Positions 1-8,080 of a stretch of 39,391 nucleotides of DNA are shown here, piece by piece. This stretch comes from Bacteroidia bacterium (GTDB lineage Bacteria; Bacteroidota; Bacteroidia; Bacteroidales; Prolixibacteraceae), in NCBI GenBank assembly GCA_025358395.1, contig JANYJT010000270.1, positions 1-39,391 on the forward strand. The letters are read 5' to 3'. The translations under genes were made by a program, and so were the position numbers. Under the pieces are notes generated by a model that worked only from the letters and a program-made list of their open reading frames with translations, ran no database searches and was not told the origin of the DNA. The first letter of the stretch is position 1, and each line of letters begins with the position of its first letter.

Positions 1-3
1 CCC

Positions 4-10
4 ACTCCTT
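4..10 (-). promoter_or_regulatory. Ribosome-binding site for a gene left of the window
   Basis: On the minus strand these bases read AAGGAGT, a near-perfect Shine-Dalgarno sequence, just after the stop codon of the gene ending at 31. The neck operon therefore continues leftward, and the next start codon should lie within a few bases outside the window. Confidence 0.5.
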
Positions 11-30
11 GATGGATCTGAAAAGGTTCT

Positions 31-687
31 TCACCCTTGGCCCCTGAAGAACTGGATATCATCTTTCTGGGTGTTAATTGCCAAGCATTTTTGATAGAGA
101 AATTCCCACGTTTCTGCTTGGAATTCGATAGACTTTGTAACCTCCATCATCTTTCCATCGAAACGCTGGATGATGTCGCCGTTATAAGGAACGCGGCCGA
201 GGAGCTTCTTGGCATCCTCGATCAGGAAATTGAATTCATCGTTATAGGTCTTGTCGTAACCAAAGTCGAGCAGGGCTGTCTCGGCGACGACAGGGATGTA
301 CTCGGCACGGATGATGAACGGGCCGCTGTAGACCTTGGTCGGCATCTCGTTGTAGAAGTTGGCACCGACGTCGCTCTTGTTGTTGATGGCCTTATCGGTT
401 CCGCCGTCGCCATAGAAGTCGTCTTTATCGTGCTGCGGACCACCTGCGCCGACGGGTCCTGCACCGGGCTGATTACCCAGAGCATCCTGATGGGAAAACA
501 GCCAGATCTTCACAGGCTTGAAACCCTGTTTCTGACCTTCACGGATGACGTGCTTGGTCAAGGCTTGGTCACGGGTGTTGGGATCAGTGAGGTCCAAGCC
601 CTGACCTTCTGGAGCTTCTGGAAACAGCTTCGAGCCGACATCCATGTAACATGGCGGCTCGAAGCTGTTGCGGCTGTCATTCCCCAT
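31..687 (-). CDS. Neck-type structural protein, T4 gp14-like candidate (218 aa)
   Basis: Last complete gene of the minus-strand neck operon. It starts at ATG 687 behind a good GAGGAG ribosome-binding site and overlaps the 3' end of the upstream gene by 11 bases. The N-terminal half is polar with a Gly/Pro stretch (about residues 68-90, GNQPGAGPVGAGG). The C-terminal half has a conserved look (PYNGDIIQRFDGKMMEV, then an aromatic FQAETWEFLYQK segment). There is no signal peptide or membrane segment. The assignment as a head-tail neck protein of the gp14 type rests mainly on order: it follows a gp13-like gene and lies near gp15-, gp18- and gp19-like genes, as in T4. The residue-level resemblance is weak, so another connector role is possible. 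Confidence 0.5.
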   Translation of the reverse strand: MGNDSRNSFEPPCYMDVGSKLFPEAPEGQGLDLTDPNTRDQALTKHVIREGQKQGFKPVKIWLFSHQDALGNQPGAGPVGAGGPQHDKDDFYGDGGTDKAINNKSDVGANFYNEMPTKVYSGPFIIRAEYIPVVAETALLDFGYDKTYNDEFNFLIEDAKKLLGRVPYNGDIIQRFDGKMMEVTKSIEFQAETWEFLYQKCLAINTQKDDIQFFRGQG

Positions 688-1822
688 CGGAGTCTCCTCG
701 TGCTTGCTTTTTTTCTTCGATGAAGGCTTCAGGATTGTCGAGGTAATCCTTCAGGTCTATCATCCCAAAATCTCCATCGGTAATTTCATTCAGTTCGTCG
801 ATCCACTTACGAACGAACGCTGGCTTGAACTCACTCATGTCAGAGAGGGAGGCTTCTCCATACACGTCTTTGGAATCGACCTTGCGATCAACGAAAACGG
901 ATTCGATGTGTTGTGGAAGAATACGTCCACGGTATCCGAAGACGCCGAGTGACATGGAGACTTTTCTGGCATCGCCTGGGATTGTTCCATGAACAGCGCG
1001 GGATTGCTTGGAGGTGTGCATGTCCGTGTAGGTCACCTGATCGCCTTCGCGGTCGATGTCATAATCAGAGACGATCAGAGATGCGTCAGGCACCTTCAGG
1101 CGCAGGATGACCCGCTGGTATTTCAGGTTTCCGGCATCATCGGTACGAAGTCTAAATTCGCCATAACCACGAGCCGACTTATTTGGAGCTTCTTCCTGAA
1201 TGGCTTTCGTGGAGTGGAAAACCGCCTTCGACGGATCGGTAGTCAGGAAGACGGTTTTATCGTGGAGGACCGTGTCGAAGTTCGATTGCTGTGGTTTCGG
1301 AGATATGCCATTTTTGAGGATACCCATCAGGTACTTGCTGGACGTACCGTGATAGCCCCAGGTCGGCGTCTGCTCCTTGGCGAGATTACCAGTCTGAACG
1401 GGGACGTCATCATTCCCGGATTCACTGTCTTGGAAGACATGCGTCACGCCAAGTGCCTGAGCGACCTTCTTGACCAGTACGGAGTGCTCCGGGCGTGGAT
1501 TGTAGTTCAACCCACGACTAAGATGTAGCTCTTTTCTATCTCCTTCGATGCGAAAAGCAGCCATCAGCACATCGGGGCGTTCTTCGAAATCCGAACGATT
1601 TCCACGGAACTTTTTGACCACCGTTTCCTTCCTGATACTGGAGACCATGCGCTTCGACGCCTGTTCCATGGACTGCTCATCTGGGAATACCCAGATTTTC
1701 GAGCGATAGGCCAGGATGAAAGACCCATCTTTCAGGCTCCTTTTACCCTCAATGAACATCTCATTGAGATAGCCGAATTCACGGCGAACCGTGAATAGAA
1801 CAGACTCGTTGATGGGTCTCAT
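677..1822 (-). CDS. ADP-ribosyltransferase-like protein in the neck operon (381 aa)
   Basis: Residues 155-205 carry the signature of an ADP-ribosyltransferase/RNA 2'-phosphotransferase (H-Y-E type) fold: GYHGTSSKYL (157-163), then ILKNGI (168-173), then a strand TVFLTTDPSKAVFHS (190-204). Later strands (ILRLKVPDASLIVSD, about 239-253) and a closing GRILPQHIESVFV segment also fit. Known members move ADP-ribose from NAD+ onto protein or nucleic acid. The first ~125 residues are a separate domain that I do not recognise. It starts at ATG 1822 behind AAAGG and overlaps the upstream stop (ATGA). A position among virion genes suggests that it is packaged and injected, as T4 Alt is, but that is inference. 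The catalytic acid cannot be placed with certainty. Confidence 0.6.
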   Translation of the reverse strand: MRPINESVLFTVRREFGYLNEMFIEGKRSLKDGSFILAYRSKIWVFPDEQSMEQASKRMVSSIRKETVVKKFRGNRSDFEERPDVLMAAFRIEGDRKELHLSRGLNYNPRPEHSVLVKKVAQALGVTHVFQDSESGNDDVPVQTGNLAKEQTPTWGYHGTSSKYLMGILKNGISPKPQQSNFDTVLHDKTVFLTTDPSKAVFHSTKAIQEEAPNKSARGYGEFRLRTDDAGNLKYQRVILRLKVPDASLIVSDYDIDREGDQVTYTDMHTSKQSRAVHGTIPGDARKVSMSLGVFGYRGRILPQHIESVFVDRKVDSKDVYGEASLSDMSEFKPAFVRKWIDELNEITDGDFGMIDLKDYLDNPEAFIEEKKQARGDSDGE

Positions 1823-2514
1823 TCGACTGCCTTTGCGAATGCCGATCGTCCAGGAACCATGGGATTGGTCCCAACCATGTTTCCATTGGCTGGAGAACTG
1901 GGTCGCAGACGCTTGGCCGGCACAGGTTTCTTGTTCTTGAGACCATTTCTGAGCGGTTCTTTCACGAGAACGCCTGACCCAGGTTCGATTTCGGGGTTGG
2001 CGATCATAGGACCGGCCACGCCCATGCTGGCCTCGACCGTGGCGATAGGCAAGCTCTGCACAAGCTGACTGACCGTGGTGGCCAACTGCTTCAGCGATGC
2101 GATCAGCGAGCGGCGAGATTTTCCACTCTTGGCTGCGTATTTCTTAGCTTCAACAGGGTTCTGGATAGCTTTGATAGCCAGTCCGATATCGACCTGCATG
2201 TCTACGTCATCGTCCTCGTGCGGATCGATGAGGTCGTCTTCCATGTCTCGACGGACGACGTTGGGATCATCGTAGATCCCTTCAGCCAGTCCGGCATTCT
2301 TCAGCTTGCTGTAATACTTGCGATCTTCTTTGAGATGATGGAGGGCGATTCTGCGAGCGATCTCGTGCTTGGTCGTGTGTTCCCTTTCATCGGCGATGCC
2401 CTTGGACAACTGACGCTGTCCCTCTGGGGTCTCCAGCCACGTCTTGAACGAGCCGGTGACCGGGGCCGGCTTGACGTCGGGAGCATCTTCGGCGATATCA
2501 TAGAGCGTTTTCAT
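1819..2514 (-). CDS. DUF5661-like protein of the neck operon (231 aa)
   Basis: Residues about 42-75 (EREHTTKHEIARRIALHHLKEDRKYYSKL, in part) match the pattern of DUF5661, a small domain that often ends with 'IAL.HL.E...YY..L' in phage and bacterial proteins of unknown role. An acidic stretch (about 84-107) follows, then a helical region, then a Pro/Lys-rich tail (PVPAKRLRPSSP). The start ATG 2514 has an AGGATAA ribosome-binding site, two bases after the stop of the gp13-like gene. The 3' end overlaps the ADP-ribosyltransferase-like gene by four bases (ATGA), so translation is probably coupled. Function unknown; presumably virion-associated by position. Confidence 0.6.
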   Translation of the reverse strand: MKTLYDIAEDAPDVKPAPVTGSFKTWLETPEGQRQLSKGIADEREHTTKHEIARRIALHHLKEDRKYYSKLKNAGLAEGIYDDPNVVRRDMEDDLIDPHEDDDVDMQVDIGLAIKAIQNPVEAKKYAAKSGKSRRSLIASLKQLATTVSQLVQSLPIATVEASMGVAGPMIANPEIEPGSGVLVKEPLRNGLKNKKPVPAKRLRPSSPANGNMVGTNPMVPGRSAFAKAVE

Positions 2515-2516
2515 GG

Positions 2517-3449
2517 TTATCCTGCGTAGAAGCCGAGAGGCTTGCCGGTGGCTTTGAGTTCTTCTTTTGCTTCGTTCAGCATCTCTTTCGACTCATTCCT
2601 CAGTTGGTCTCCATCGAGCATGACCACCCCCTGCGAGGTGTTGATGCCGCTGGTGCGCTTGCCACGGATGCGGCCAAGGATCGCCATGGCGTGGGCCAGG
2701 GCCATGCGGCGGAACAATTCAGCCTTGGTGCCGATGGTCTGAGGCGTGATCTCATTGGCGACCGGCTGGAAGGTCCCTTTGATGATCGCCACACGATCGG
2801 ATGACGGGGTCGGATAGAGGCGAATCTTCGTGTTTCCTTCGATCACATCCCAGGAGGTGTTCAGACCGTAGGTGCGTTTCTGAGCTTCGAATGCGGCCTC
2901 GGAGAGCCAGAAGGTCAGGATGTCCTGATAGGCATCACGGGTGTTTCGCAGGTAGATCGGGTTGATGATCAGGTCCGCGCCGAAGATCACATCGAACTGG
3001 CTGAGCTTGAAGGTGGTGATTTCCCGAACGATGCGGAGGTCTGACGGCAGGAAGTATTCGACCACGCCATTTTGGAGAGGGATTCTCCAGAAACGGGTCA
3101 GATTGAGTGCATTGAAGCGCAGGAAGTCGTCGATGGTGTCTCGGATGGCAGCTTCCAGGTGCTCATCGCACAGTTCGACCTCGACGTTGGGGTAGCCCAA
3201 TTGGAGGAGGATGTATCTCTTGATGTCCAGGCTCAGACAGGAGACCATGGGCTGCGGCGGGTTGCAAGGCTGGGTCGGAGCAGCAGGTAGAGCACTGCTG
3301 GTAACCCCACCGGAGACGCCTGGGTTGCCGGACGGCAGGACGCCGGGGATGTTGCCGGCATCAGGCGGCATGGGCGGGAGCGCAGGATTGAATGGCAGCC
3401 CGCTAGAGTCGGCGGGAGGACCATAGGGTGGGCCAGAGGGGTTGGTCAT
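2517..3449 (-). CDS. Neck / head-tail connector protein, T4 gp13-like (310 aa)
   Basis: After a Pro/Gly-rich N-terminus of about 65 residues comes a compact domain. It opens with LSLDIKRYILLQLGYPNVEVELCDEHLEAAIRDT-type helices and ends with a helix-rich segment ALAHAMAILGRIRGKRT before the 'DG..LR.E...L..EAKEEL' tail. This layout is typical of T4 gp13-like neck proteins that join the portal vertex to the tail. Neighbouring gp14-, gp15-, sheath- and tube-like genes support it. The start ATG 3449 lies 28 bases after the previous stop and has only a weak ribosome-binding site. I am fairly sure of a connector role and less sure of exact equivalence to gp13. Confidence 0.65.
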   Translation of the reverse strand: MTNPSGPPYGPPADSSGLPFNPALPPMPPDAGNIPGVLPSGNPGVSGGVTSSALPAAPTQPCNPPQPMVSCLSLDIKRYILLQLGYPNVEVELCDEHLEAAIRDTIDDFLRFNALNLTRFWRIPLQNGVVEYFLPSDLRIVREITTFKLSQFDVIFGADLIINPIYLRNTRDAYQDILTFWLSEAAFEAQKRTYGLNTSWDVIEGNTKIRLYPTPSSDRVAIIKGTFQPVANEITPQTIGTKAELFRRMALAHAMAILGRIRGKRTSGINTSQGVVMLDGDQLRNESKEMLNEAKEELKATGKPLGFYAG

Positions 3450-3477
3450 GATTCAATCCAGAAGGGGGTCATGTTCT

Positions 3478-3720
3478 TCAAGCAGCACGATCGGACCATC
3501 TCCGAGCTTCGTCATGAAGCGACGGATGATATCCTCGACGAAACGGATCTGGGGGTCGCCCGACCTCCCGGACGGGTGGCTCGGCTGGTTCGAGAAACGC
3601 CGTGGAGCGGATGTAAATGCTCTTCGGCACAAAGCCAGACCAGCCGGGATGGATGCGCTGGAGCTTGCCAGCGATCACCAGGATGCCCCTTTGGCCCTGC
3701 TTGCACCGGGCATAGATCAT
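3478..3720 (-). CDS. Small protein of the neck operon (80 aa)
   Basis: Basic, proline-rich small protein (MIYARCKQGQRGILVIAG at the N-terminus). Its ATG overlaps the stop of the 67-residue gene upstream (ATGA), so the two are probably translationally coupled. I do not recognise a family. Another reading frame is open here, but only this one is coupled to the upstream stop. Its place, between a tiny first gene and the gp13-like gene, suggests a head-tail joining or virion role. Confidence 0.55.
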   Translation of the reverse strand: MIYARCKQGQRGILVIAGKLQRIHPGWSGFVPKSIYIRSTAFLEPAEPPVREVGRPPDPFRRGYHPSLHDEARRWSDRAA

Positions 3721-3920
3721 CCGTTGAGGACCTTACCACGACCTGGGGCGTCGAGATTCCGCTCGCCGGGCAAGTGTTCTACGGCGTTGGCAGGGGTTCC
3801 ACGCTCCAGGACCGGTTCCAGGCCAGGAATGGTGAGTCCAGGGGCGAGATCAGCAGTCTGACCCTCGGTGAGGAGGAGACCACCGCCCAGATTGATGGTT
3901 TTCTTGGCTCGGTATAGCAT
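3717..3920 (-). CDS. Small first gene of the neck operon (67 aa)
   Basis: Starts inside the perfect inverted repeat that separates the two structural operons, so it is the first gene of the leftward unit. The sequence (KKTINLGGGLLLTEGQTADL...LERG) resembles short all-beta phage proteins with a 'K.....GG....G....L...G' pattern seen near head-tail joining genes, but I cannot name a family. Its leader, CTAGATAAGACC, has no real Shine-Dalgarno sequence and is identical to the leader of the rightward gene at 3951. Confidence 0.6.
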   Translation of the reverse strand: MLYRAKKTINLGGGLLLTEGQTADLAPGLTIPGLEPVLERGTPANAVEHLPGERNLDAPGRGKVLNG

Positions 3921-3953
3921 GGTCTTATCTAGCAGCCGCTAGATAAGACCATG
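3918..3953. repeat. Perfect 15-bp inverted repeat containing both divergent start codons
   Basis: The arms CATGGTCTTATCTAG (3918-3932) and CTAGATAAGACCATG (3939-3953) are exact reverse complements around a 6-base centre, CAGCCG. The outer ATG of each arm is the start codon of a structural operon. The 30-bp gap has no room for two conventional -35/-10 promoters plus leaders. Each arm holds the motif CTAGATAAG-N3-ATG, which also occurs at 26006-26020. It could be a pair of back-to-back late promoters, a regulator site, or an RNA hairpin in read-through transcripts. Confidence 0.8.
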
Positions 3954-5453
3954 GCGTCTCAACTGTACGAGGAGGTCATCCCGTTTGTCCCGGCCTTCGT
4001 CGCTTATGAGAAGTCGTTGGTCAATTGGTTTAAGACGATCAGGGTTCCGCGTGATGACAGCCATTCGCTCGACTTCCGGGTCGAGTACGCTGGTGGCGAG
4101 AAGGCCATCAGGGCGATCAAGGCTCTGAAGGGCGATGATGCCCGTAATGATCACGCCAAGCAACCGGTGGTGACCATACGATTGAGCGGTGTGGAATATA
4201 ACTCCGCTCGCTACCACCCTCCAGAGTCTTTCGTGGGAACGCTTTACGACGGACCCAAGAAAGAAGCGCGTCGAGCAGCCAGAATCAGCAAGCCGTCACC
4301 CTGGAAGCTGACCTATGCTGTTGAGGTCTATGCTAATTTCGAGATCGATCTGCGCTATGCCATGGGCGTCATCCTTCAGCGGTTCCATCATCATGGAGGT
4401 GGGCTGTCCTACCTTCAGATGGCCTATCCAACCGATGGAGTGGATCCGCAGGGCTGGAAGAAGGAGGTTTTTCCGCTATGGCTGCGTTCCTATAGCCATG
4501 GGGTGGACAACGGAGACACGGATCGCGTCATCAAGGGGTCGATGGTCTTTGAGCTTGAAGCCTACCTTGCCCTGCCATTCCACTACGTTCCGACCTTCAG
4601 GCACTACTATCAGACGGTACAGGCTCAGGGAAGTCCTGGTGAGTTGAGCACGATTAACGTCGATAAACCGGCGATAGCTTCGTCCTCGTCTTCCTCGTCT
4701 TCCTCGTCTTCCTCGTCTTCCTCGTCTTCCTCGTCTTCCTCGTCTTCCTCGTCTTCCTCTGGTGGAGGTGGGGGCGATGCAAGCAGTTCATCAAACTCTG
4801 TCGGTCAGCCGCCGATTTTCACGTTTGATATGAATCCGCGTTACGTCTTCGAGGGAGACCAAGTACAATATGTGGCAACTGTCGAGCCGAATCCGTTCAA
4901 TCCACCTGACATTGTATTCATCAATGCGCCAGCGGGTTTTAATGGTTATCAATTCGATGGTGGGGATTTCGTCATTTATGGAAGACCATTTGGCGTTGGA
5001 ACGTATGCCGTAACGTTTACTGCAACAAACCCGTTTGGTTCTGATGTTCGAGATATGATCATCGTCGTCCTAGACACCTATTACCGCGTGCTCAACTCGG
5101 ATGGTGGATGGGCTGACGGATTCTACGCCCCTGCCGAAGAGGGCTACTACTACTTTGATCAAAATACCCAGTCCGTCCAGTTTTTGCCAGAACAACCGAT
5201 TCTTGGCCTGACTAAAGTCTGGCGCAATATCAACAACAGTAACTTGGCGATTTTCTACTTCGAGACCTACGACGCTTGGATCATCGCCGACACAAGTGTC
5301 TATGCTGGATCGCCGCCCAGTATTCTCTACGTTAATGCAACTTATGCTGGTTTATTTGGCGCAAATCCACCTGATAGCCATGACGGGGCCTATTGGACGG
5401 CCTCTAATGGGATCACCGAGGTCTTCCGCGTACCTCCCCCAGCCTCGACTTGA
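3951..5453 (+). CDS. Tail terminator/sheath-stabiliser (T4 gp15-like) fused to poly-Ser linker and Ig-like domain (500 aa)
   Basis: Residues about 1-225 look like T4 gp15: a helix leading to WFKTIRVPRDD, a predicted beta segment TIRLSGVEYNSARY, then SPWKLTYAVEVYANFEIDLRYAMGVILQRF, which is the usual 'tail terminator/tail sheath stabiliser' layout. This protein caps the finished tail before it joins the head. Then follow 27 consecutive serines (244-270), five glycines, an Ig-like (He_PIG type) domain (about 287-375: GDQVQYVATV, GFNGYQFDGGDFVIYGRP, GTYAVTFTATNPFG) and an unrecognised beta-rich C-terminal domain to 500. T4 gp15 is about 270 residues, so the second half is an addition that is probably displayed on the virion. 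The start ATG lies in the inverted repeat and has no Shine-Dalgarno sequence. Confidence 0.75.
   Translation: MASQLYEEVIPFVPAFVAYEKSLVNWFKTIRVPRDDSHSLDFRVEYAGGEKAIRAIKALKGDDARNDHAKQPVVTIRLSGVEYNSARYHPPESFVGTLYDGPKKEARRAARISKPSPWKLTYAVEVYANFEIDLRYAMGVILQRFHHHGGGLSYLQMAYPTDGVDPQGWKKEVFPLWLRSYSHGVDNGDTDRVIKGSMVFELEAYLALPFHYVPTFRHYYQTVQAQGSPGELSTINVDKPAIASSSSSSSSSSSSSSSSSSSSSSSSSSSGGGGGDASSSSNSVGQPPIFTFDMNPRYVFEGDQVQYVATVEPNPFNPPDIVFINAPAGFNGYQFDGGDFVIYGRPFGVGTYAVTFTATNPFGSDVRDMIIVVLDTYYRVLNSDGGWADGFYAPAEEGYYYFDQNTQSVQFLPEQPILGLTKVWRNINNSNLAIFYFETYDAWIIADTSVYAGSPPSILYVNATYAGLFGANPPDSHDGAYWTASNGITEVFRVPPPAST
4680..4760 (+). repeat. In-frame 9-bp microsatellite coding poly-serine
   Basis: Apart from its first two codons this stretch is a tandem run of TCTTCCTCG (Ser-Ser-Ser), giving 27 serine codons in a row. 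The period is a multiple of three, so slippage would change linker length without shifting frame. It joins the gp15-like domain to the Ig-like domain. Confidence 0.95.
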
Positions 5454-5476
5454 CCAAGCCTGCATACCCTCCTTCC

Positions 5477-5485
5477 CTACATAAA
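5477..5485 (+). promoter_or_regulatory. Possible late-promoter element before the tail sheath gene
   Basis: CTACATAAA differs from the CTAGATAAG motif at two of nine positions and lies 23 bases before the sheath start, with a GGAGAAC ribosome-binding site between them. A highly expressed gene would be expected to have its own late promoter here. The evidence is only similarity. Confidence 0.25.
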
Positions 5486-5508
5486 CCAGCATCTCACCGG
5501 AGAACACG

Positions 5509-8040
5509 ATGGCCACCTACCTCAGCCCTGGTGCTTACGCACGCGAACTCGACTACTCGGCCTACGCTGCCCGTGCCGCATCTAGCGTCATCGCCATCGT
5601 TGGATCCGCTGGCAAGGGTCCGGTGAACAAGCCCACGCTGGTGACCAACCCGTCGCAGTTGGTGAGCATCTTCGGCAAGCCCCTGGCGATCGGGAGCAGC
5701 AAGGCCCGCTTTGGCCTGCATGCCGCCGTCAACTCGCTCAATCAGACCTCTCAGGTCTGGTACACCCGCGTCACGGATGGCACCGAAGCCTACGCCGCCA
5801 CCGACTCGGCCATCATGGTCAACTCGCAGGTACTCTACCTCGCCAAGGATGATGCTGGCATCACGGTCAACGGGGGCGTGATGGCCTTCGCCATCCAGGT
5901 TTCCAAGCGTGCCGGCACCACCCTCGGTGCGGACGCCTTCAACGCCCTGGTCCGCCGTTTTGGCGCGGCCAACATCTTCACCGCAGCCTATGCCCCGATC
6001 GCCAACCTCGGCGAACTGAACACCGCCATCGCTGGAGCCGGTGCCTTCGTCCAGGTTTCGATCCCGATGGCCTCGGCCACCAAAGTCTTCGAGTCCGCCG
6101 AATCCTTCGTCGGTCGCTTTAACCGCCTGATGGTCGATGCTCCGCTCCGGTCTGAAAACATCCTGGTCACCGACAGCGTCAACGGCGTCCAGAAGTACAT
6201 CGCCATCAAGACCGCCAACCTCGCCGATCTGGTCGGACAGAATCTGGAATTCCAGATCGTCGATGATAGCGCAGTCGTCAGCCCGAACGAGACCGGCTAC
6301 GCCACGGCCGCCTTCGACGGTGGTGCTCCGCACAGCCAAGTCCAGTTCACGGCAAAGAAGCCGGGACTGGGTGGTAACGGCATCAGCGTCGTGCTCACCA
6401 ACGTCGGCAACACCTTCTCCGGCCTCCCGGTCGTCACCGTGGCCGGCAAGATCGTCACCGTCAATATCAACGCCGGAACCACGATCGCTGCTGATGTCAT
6501 CTCTGCCATGGGTGCGAACACCACGGCCCGCCTCCTGGTGGTCGCCACCAACGGTGCCGGTTCGACTGGTGCTGCGGTGATCGCCGCTGGAACGGCTCAT
6601 CTGGTCAACGGTGGCACCAACCTGCCCACCGAGATCAAGAACCCGGTTTCCGAGAGCATCGGAACGGTCAACCTCTCGACCAGCAAGACCCAGCGTCTGG
6701 ATTACGGCACCTTGAAGTTCCACTTCAAGGCTGTCAGTCCCGGCGAATACGCCAACGTCGCCAAGATGTACTTCAACCACGACGATCAGGGTCTGGAGAC
6801 CATCGAATACCGTGAAGGCAACGAGGCCGGCGAGCGTGCGGTCAACCTCCGCATCCAGCCCTCTGGCGTTGCTGGTAGCTTCATCGACGCTCTGGCCGGC
6901 TTCGCTGGTCTGGCCCCGCAGGCTCCTGCCGACCTGACCTTGCTGACCGATGCGGCCAGCCTGACCACCGCTCGTGGCGGCATCGACGTCATCACCGATG
7001 TGACCCAGAAGTCCTGGCTCACCTGGAACGCCTACGAGTTCTACGAGATCGCCACGCCGGCCTTCACGGGCGGACACTCGGGTGTGCCCGATGACTTCAA
7101 TGACCTCGTCGATGCCGTCATCGGAAACCCCGCTGACAAGTCCGGCCTCTATGGCTATGCTGACCGCGAAGCCTTCGACAACAGCCTGCTTCTGGCCCCC
7201 GGCTTCTACCAGTCCCAGGCGGTTCGCGCTGGTCTGAACATCGCTGAAACTGCTGGCGATATGGTGTTCCTCGTCGATCCGCCTGCTGGTGCTGACGTCA
7301 CCGCTGGTCTGACCGGCCAGGAAGTGGTGGACTGGCACAACGGCAAGGGCTACGGGAATTCCTCGGCCTTCAACTCCAGCTATGGCACCCTGTACTACGG
7401 CTGGCTGAACGTCCAGGATATGTTCAATGGTGGCACCTTCTTCGCCCCGCCGAGCGTCCTGATGGGCGAGCAGATCGCTTTCAGCGACAACGTTTCTGAG
7501 GTGTGGTTCGCTCCCGCAGGCTTCAAGCGCGGCCGTCTGACCAAGGCCATCAGCATCCAGAAGAATGCGTCCTGCACCCTGGGTGAGCGCGACTACATGT
7601 ACTCGGGTGGCAACGCGGTGAACCCGCTGGTCAACTTCCCGCAGGATGGTGTCGTGGTCTTCGGACAGCGCACCCTCCAGCGTGCGGCCTCGGCCCTCGA
7701 CCGTCTCAACGTCCGCCGCATGATGAACTACATCAAGCGGGTGTCGGTGGCAGCCGTTCGGCCGGAAATCTTCGAGCCGAATGACAAGATTCTCTGGGCC
7801 AAGCTGGCCAGCCTCCTGAGTCCGATCTACCAGGGGATCAAGAACCGTCGTGGCCTGAACAACTTCCTCGTGAAGTTCGACGAACAGACCACCAACAACC
7901 TCGCCCGCGACAACAACGAGGTATATGGCTACATCCTCCTCGAACCGACGAAAGCCGCTGAGAAAATCATTCTGAGCTTCGTGGTTACCGCTCAGGGTGC
8001 CAGCTTCACCGAGGCTCTGGCGGCTGCCGGCGTCGTCTGA
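5509..8040 (+). CDS. Contractile tail sheath protein (T4 gp18-like, 843 aa)
   Basis: The N-terminus MATYLSPGAYARELDYS leads to VIAIVGSAGKGPVNKPTLVTN, the standard opening of myovirus sheath subunits. The C-terminal region (ALDRLNVRRMMNYIKRV, then NNFLVKFDEQTTNNLARDNNEVYGYILLEPTKAAEKIILSF, in part) is the conserved domain that forms the contracting mesh. At 843 residues it is longer than T4 gp18 (659); the extra length is in the central Gly/Ala/Thr-rich insertion (about 240-370), probably a surface domain. The start has a GGAGAAC ribosome-binding site. Codon use is strongly biased to C/G-ending codons, as expected of a major virion protein. The tail tube gene follows. Confidence 0.97.
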   Translation: MATYLSPGAYARELDYSAYAARAASSVIAIVGSAGKGPVNKPTLVTNPSQLVSIFGKPLAIGSSKARFGLHAAVNSLNQTSQVWYTRVTDGTEAYAATDSAIMVNSQVLYLAKDDAGITVNGGVMAFAIQVSKRAGTTLGADAFNALVRRFGAANIFTAAYAPIANLGELNTAIAGAGAFVQVSIPMASATKVFESAESFVGRFNRLMVDAPLRSENILVTDSVNGVQKYIAIKTANLADLVGQNLEFQIVDDSAVVSPNETGYATAAFDGGAPHSQVQFTAKKPGLGGNGISVVLTNVGNTFSGLPVVTVAGKIVTVNINAGTTIAADVISAMGANTTARLLVVATNGAGSTGAAVIAAGTAHLVNGGTNLPTEIKNPVSESIGTVNLSTSKTQRLDYGTLKFHFKAVSPGEYANVAKMYFNHDDQGLETIEYREGNEAGERAVNLRIQPSGVAGSFIDALAGFAGLAPQAPADLTLLTDAASLTTARGGIDVITDVTQKSWLTWNAYEFYEIATPAFTGGHSGVPDDFNDLVDAVIGNPADKSGLYGYADREAFDNSLLLAPGFYQSQAVRAGLNIAETAGDMVFLVDPPAGADVTAGLTGQEVVDWHNGKGYGNSSAFNSSYGTLYYGWLNVQDMFNGGTFFAPPSVLMGEQIAFSDNVSEVWFAPAGFKRGRLTKAISIQKNASCTLGERDYMYSGGNAVNPLVNFPQDGVVVFGQRTLQRAASALDRLNVRRMMNYIKRVSVAAVRPEIFEPNDKILWAKLASLLSPIYQGIKNRRGLNNFLVKFDEQTTNNLARDNNEVYGYILLEPTKAAEKIILSFVVTAQGASFTEALAAAGVV

Positions 8041-8080
8041 TCCTCGCATCATCAACCTTCACGACTCAAGGATAACTCCC

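Noticed and set aside
4437..4448. 12-base match (GGAGTGGATCCG) between spacers 3/4 and the gp15-like gene, as a self-targeting protospacer
   Set aside because: Only 12 of 36 bases match and the flanks do not continue; expected by chance in a window of this size.
5494..8055. An 853-codon open frame on the minus strand
   Set aside because: It lies fully antisense to the tail sheath gene, whose strong codon bias creates a long open frame on the other strand; the translation is Asp/Gly/Val/Arg-rich with no recognisable domain.
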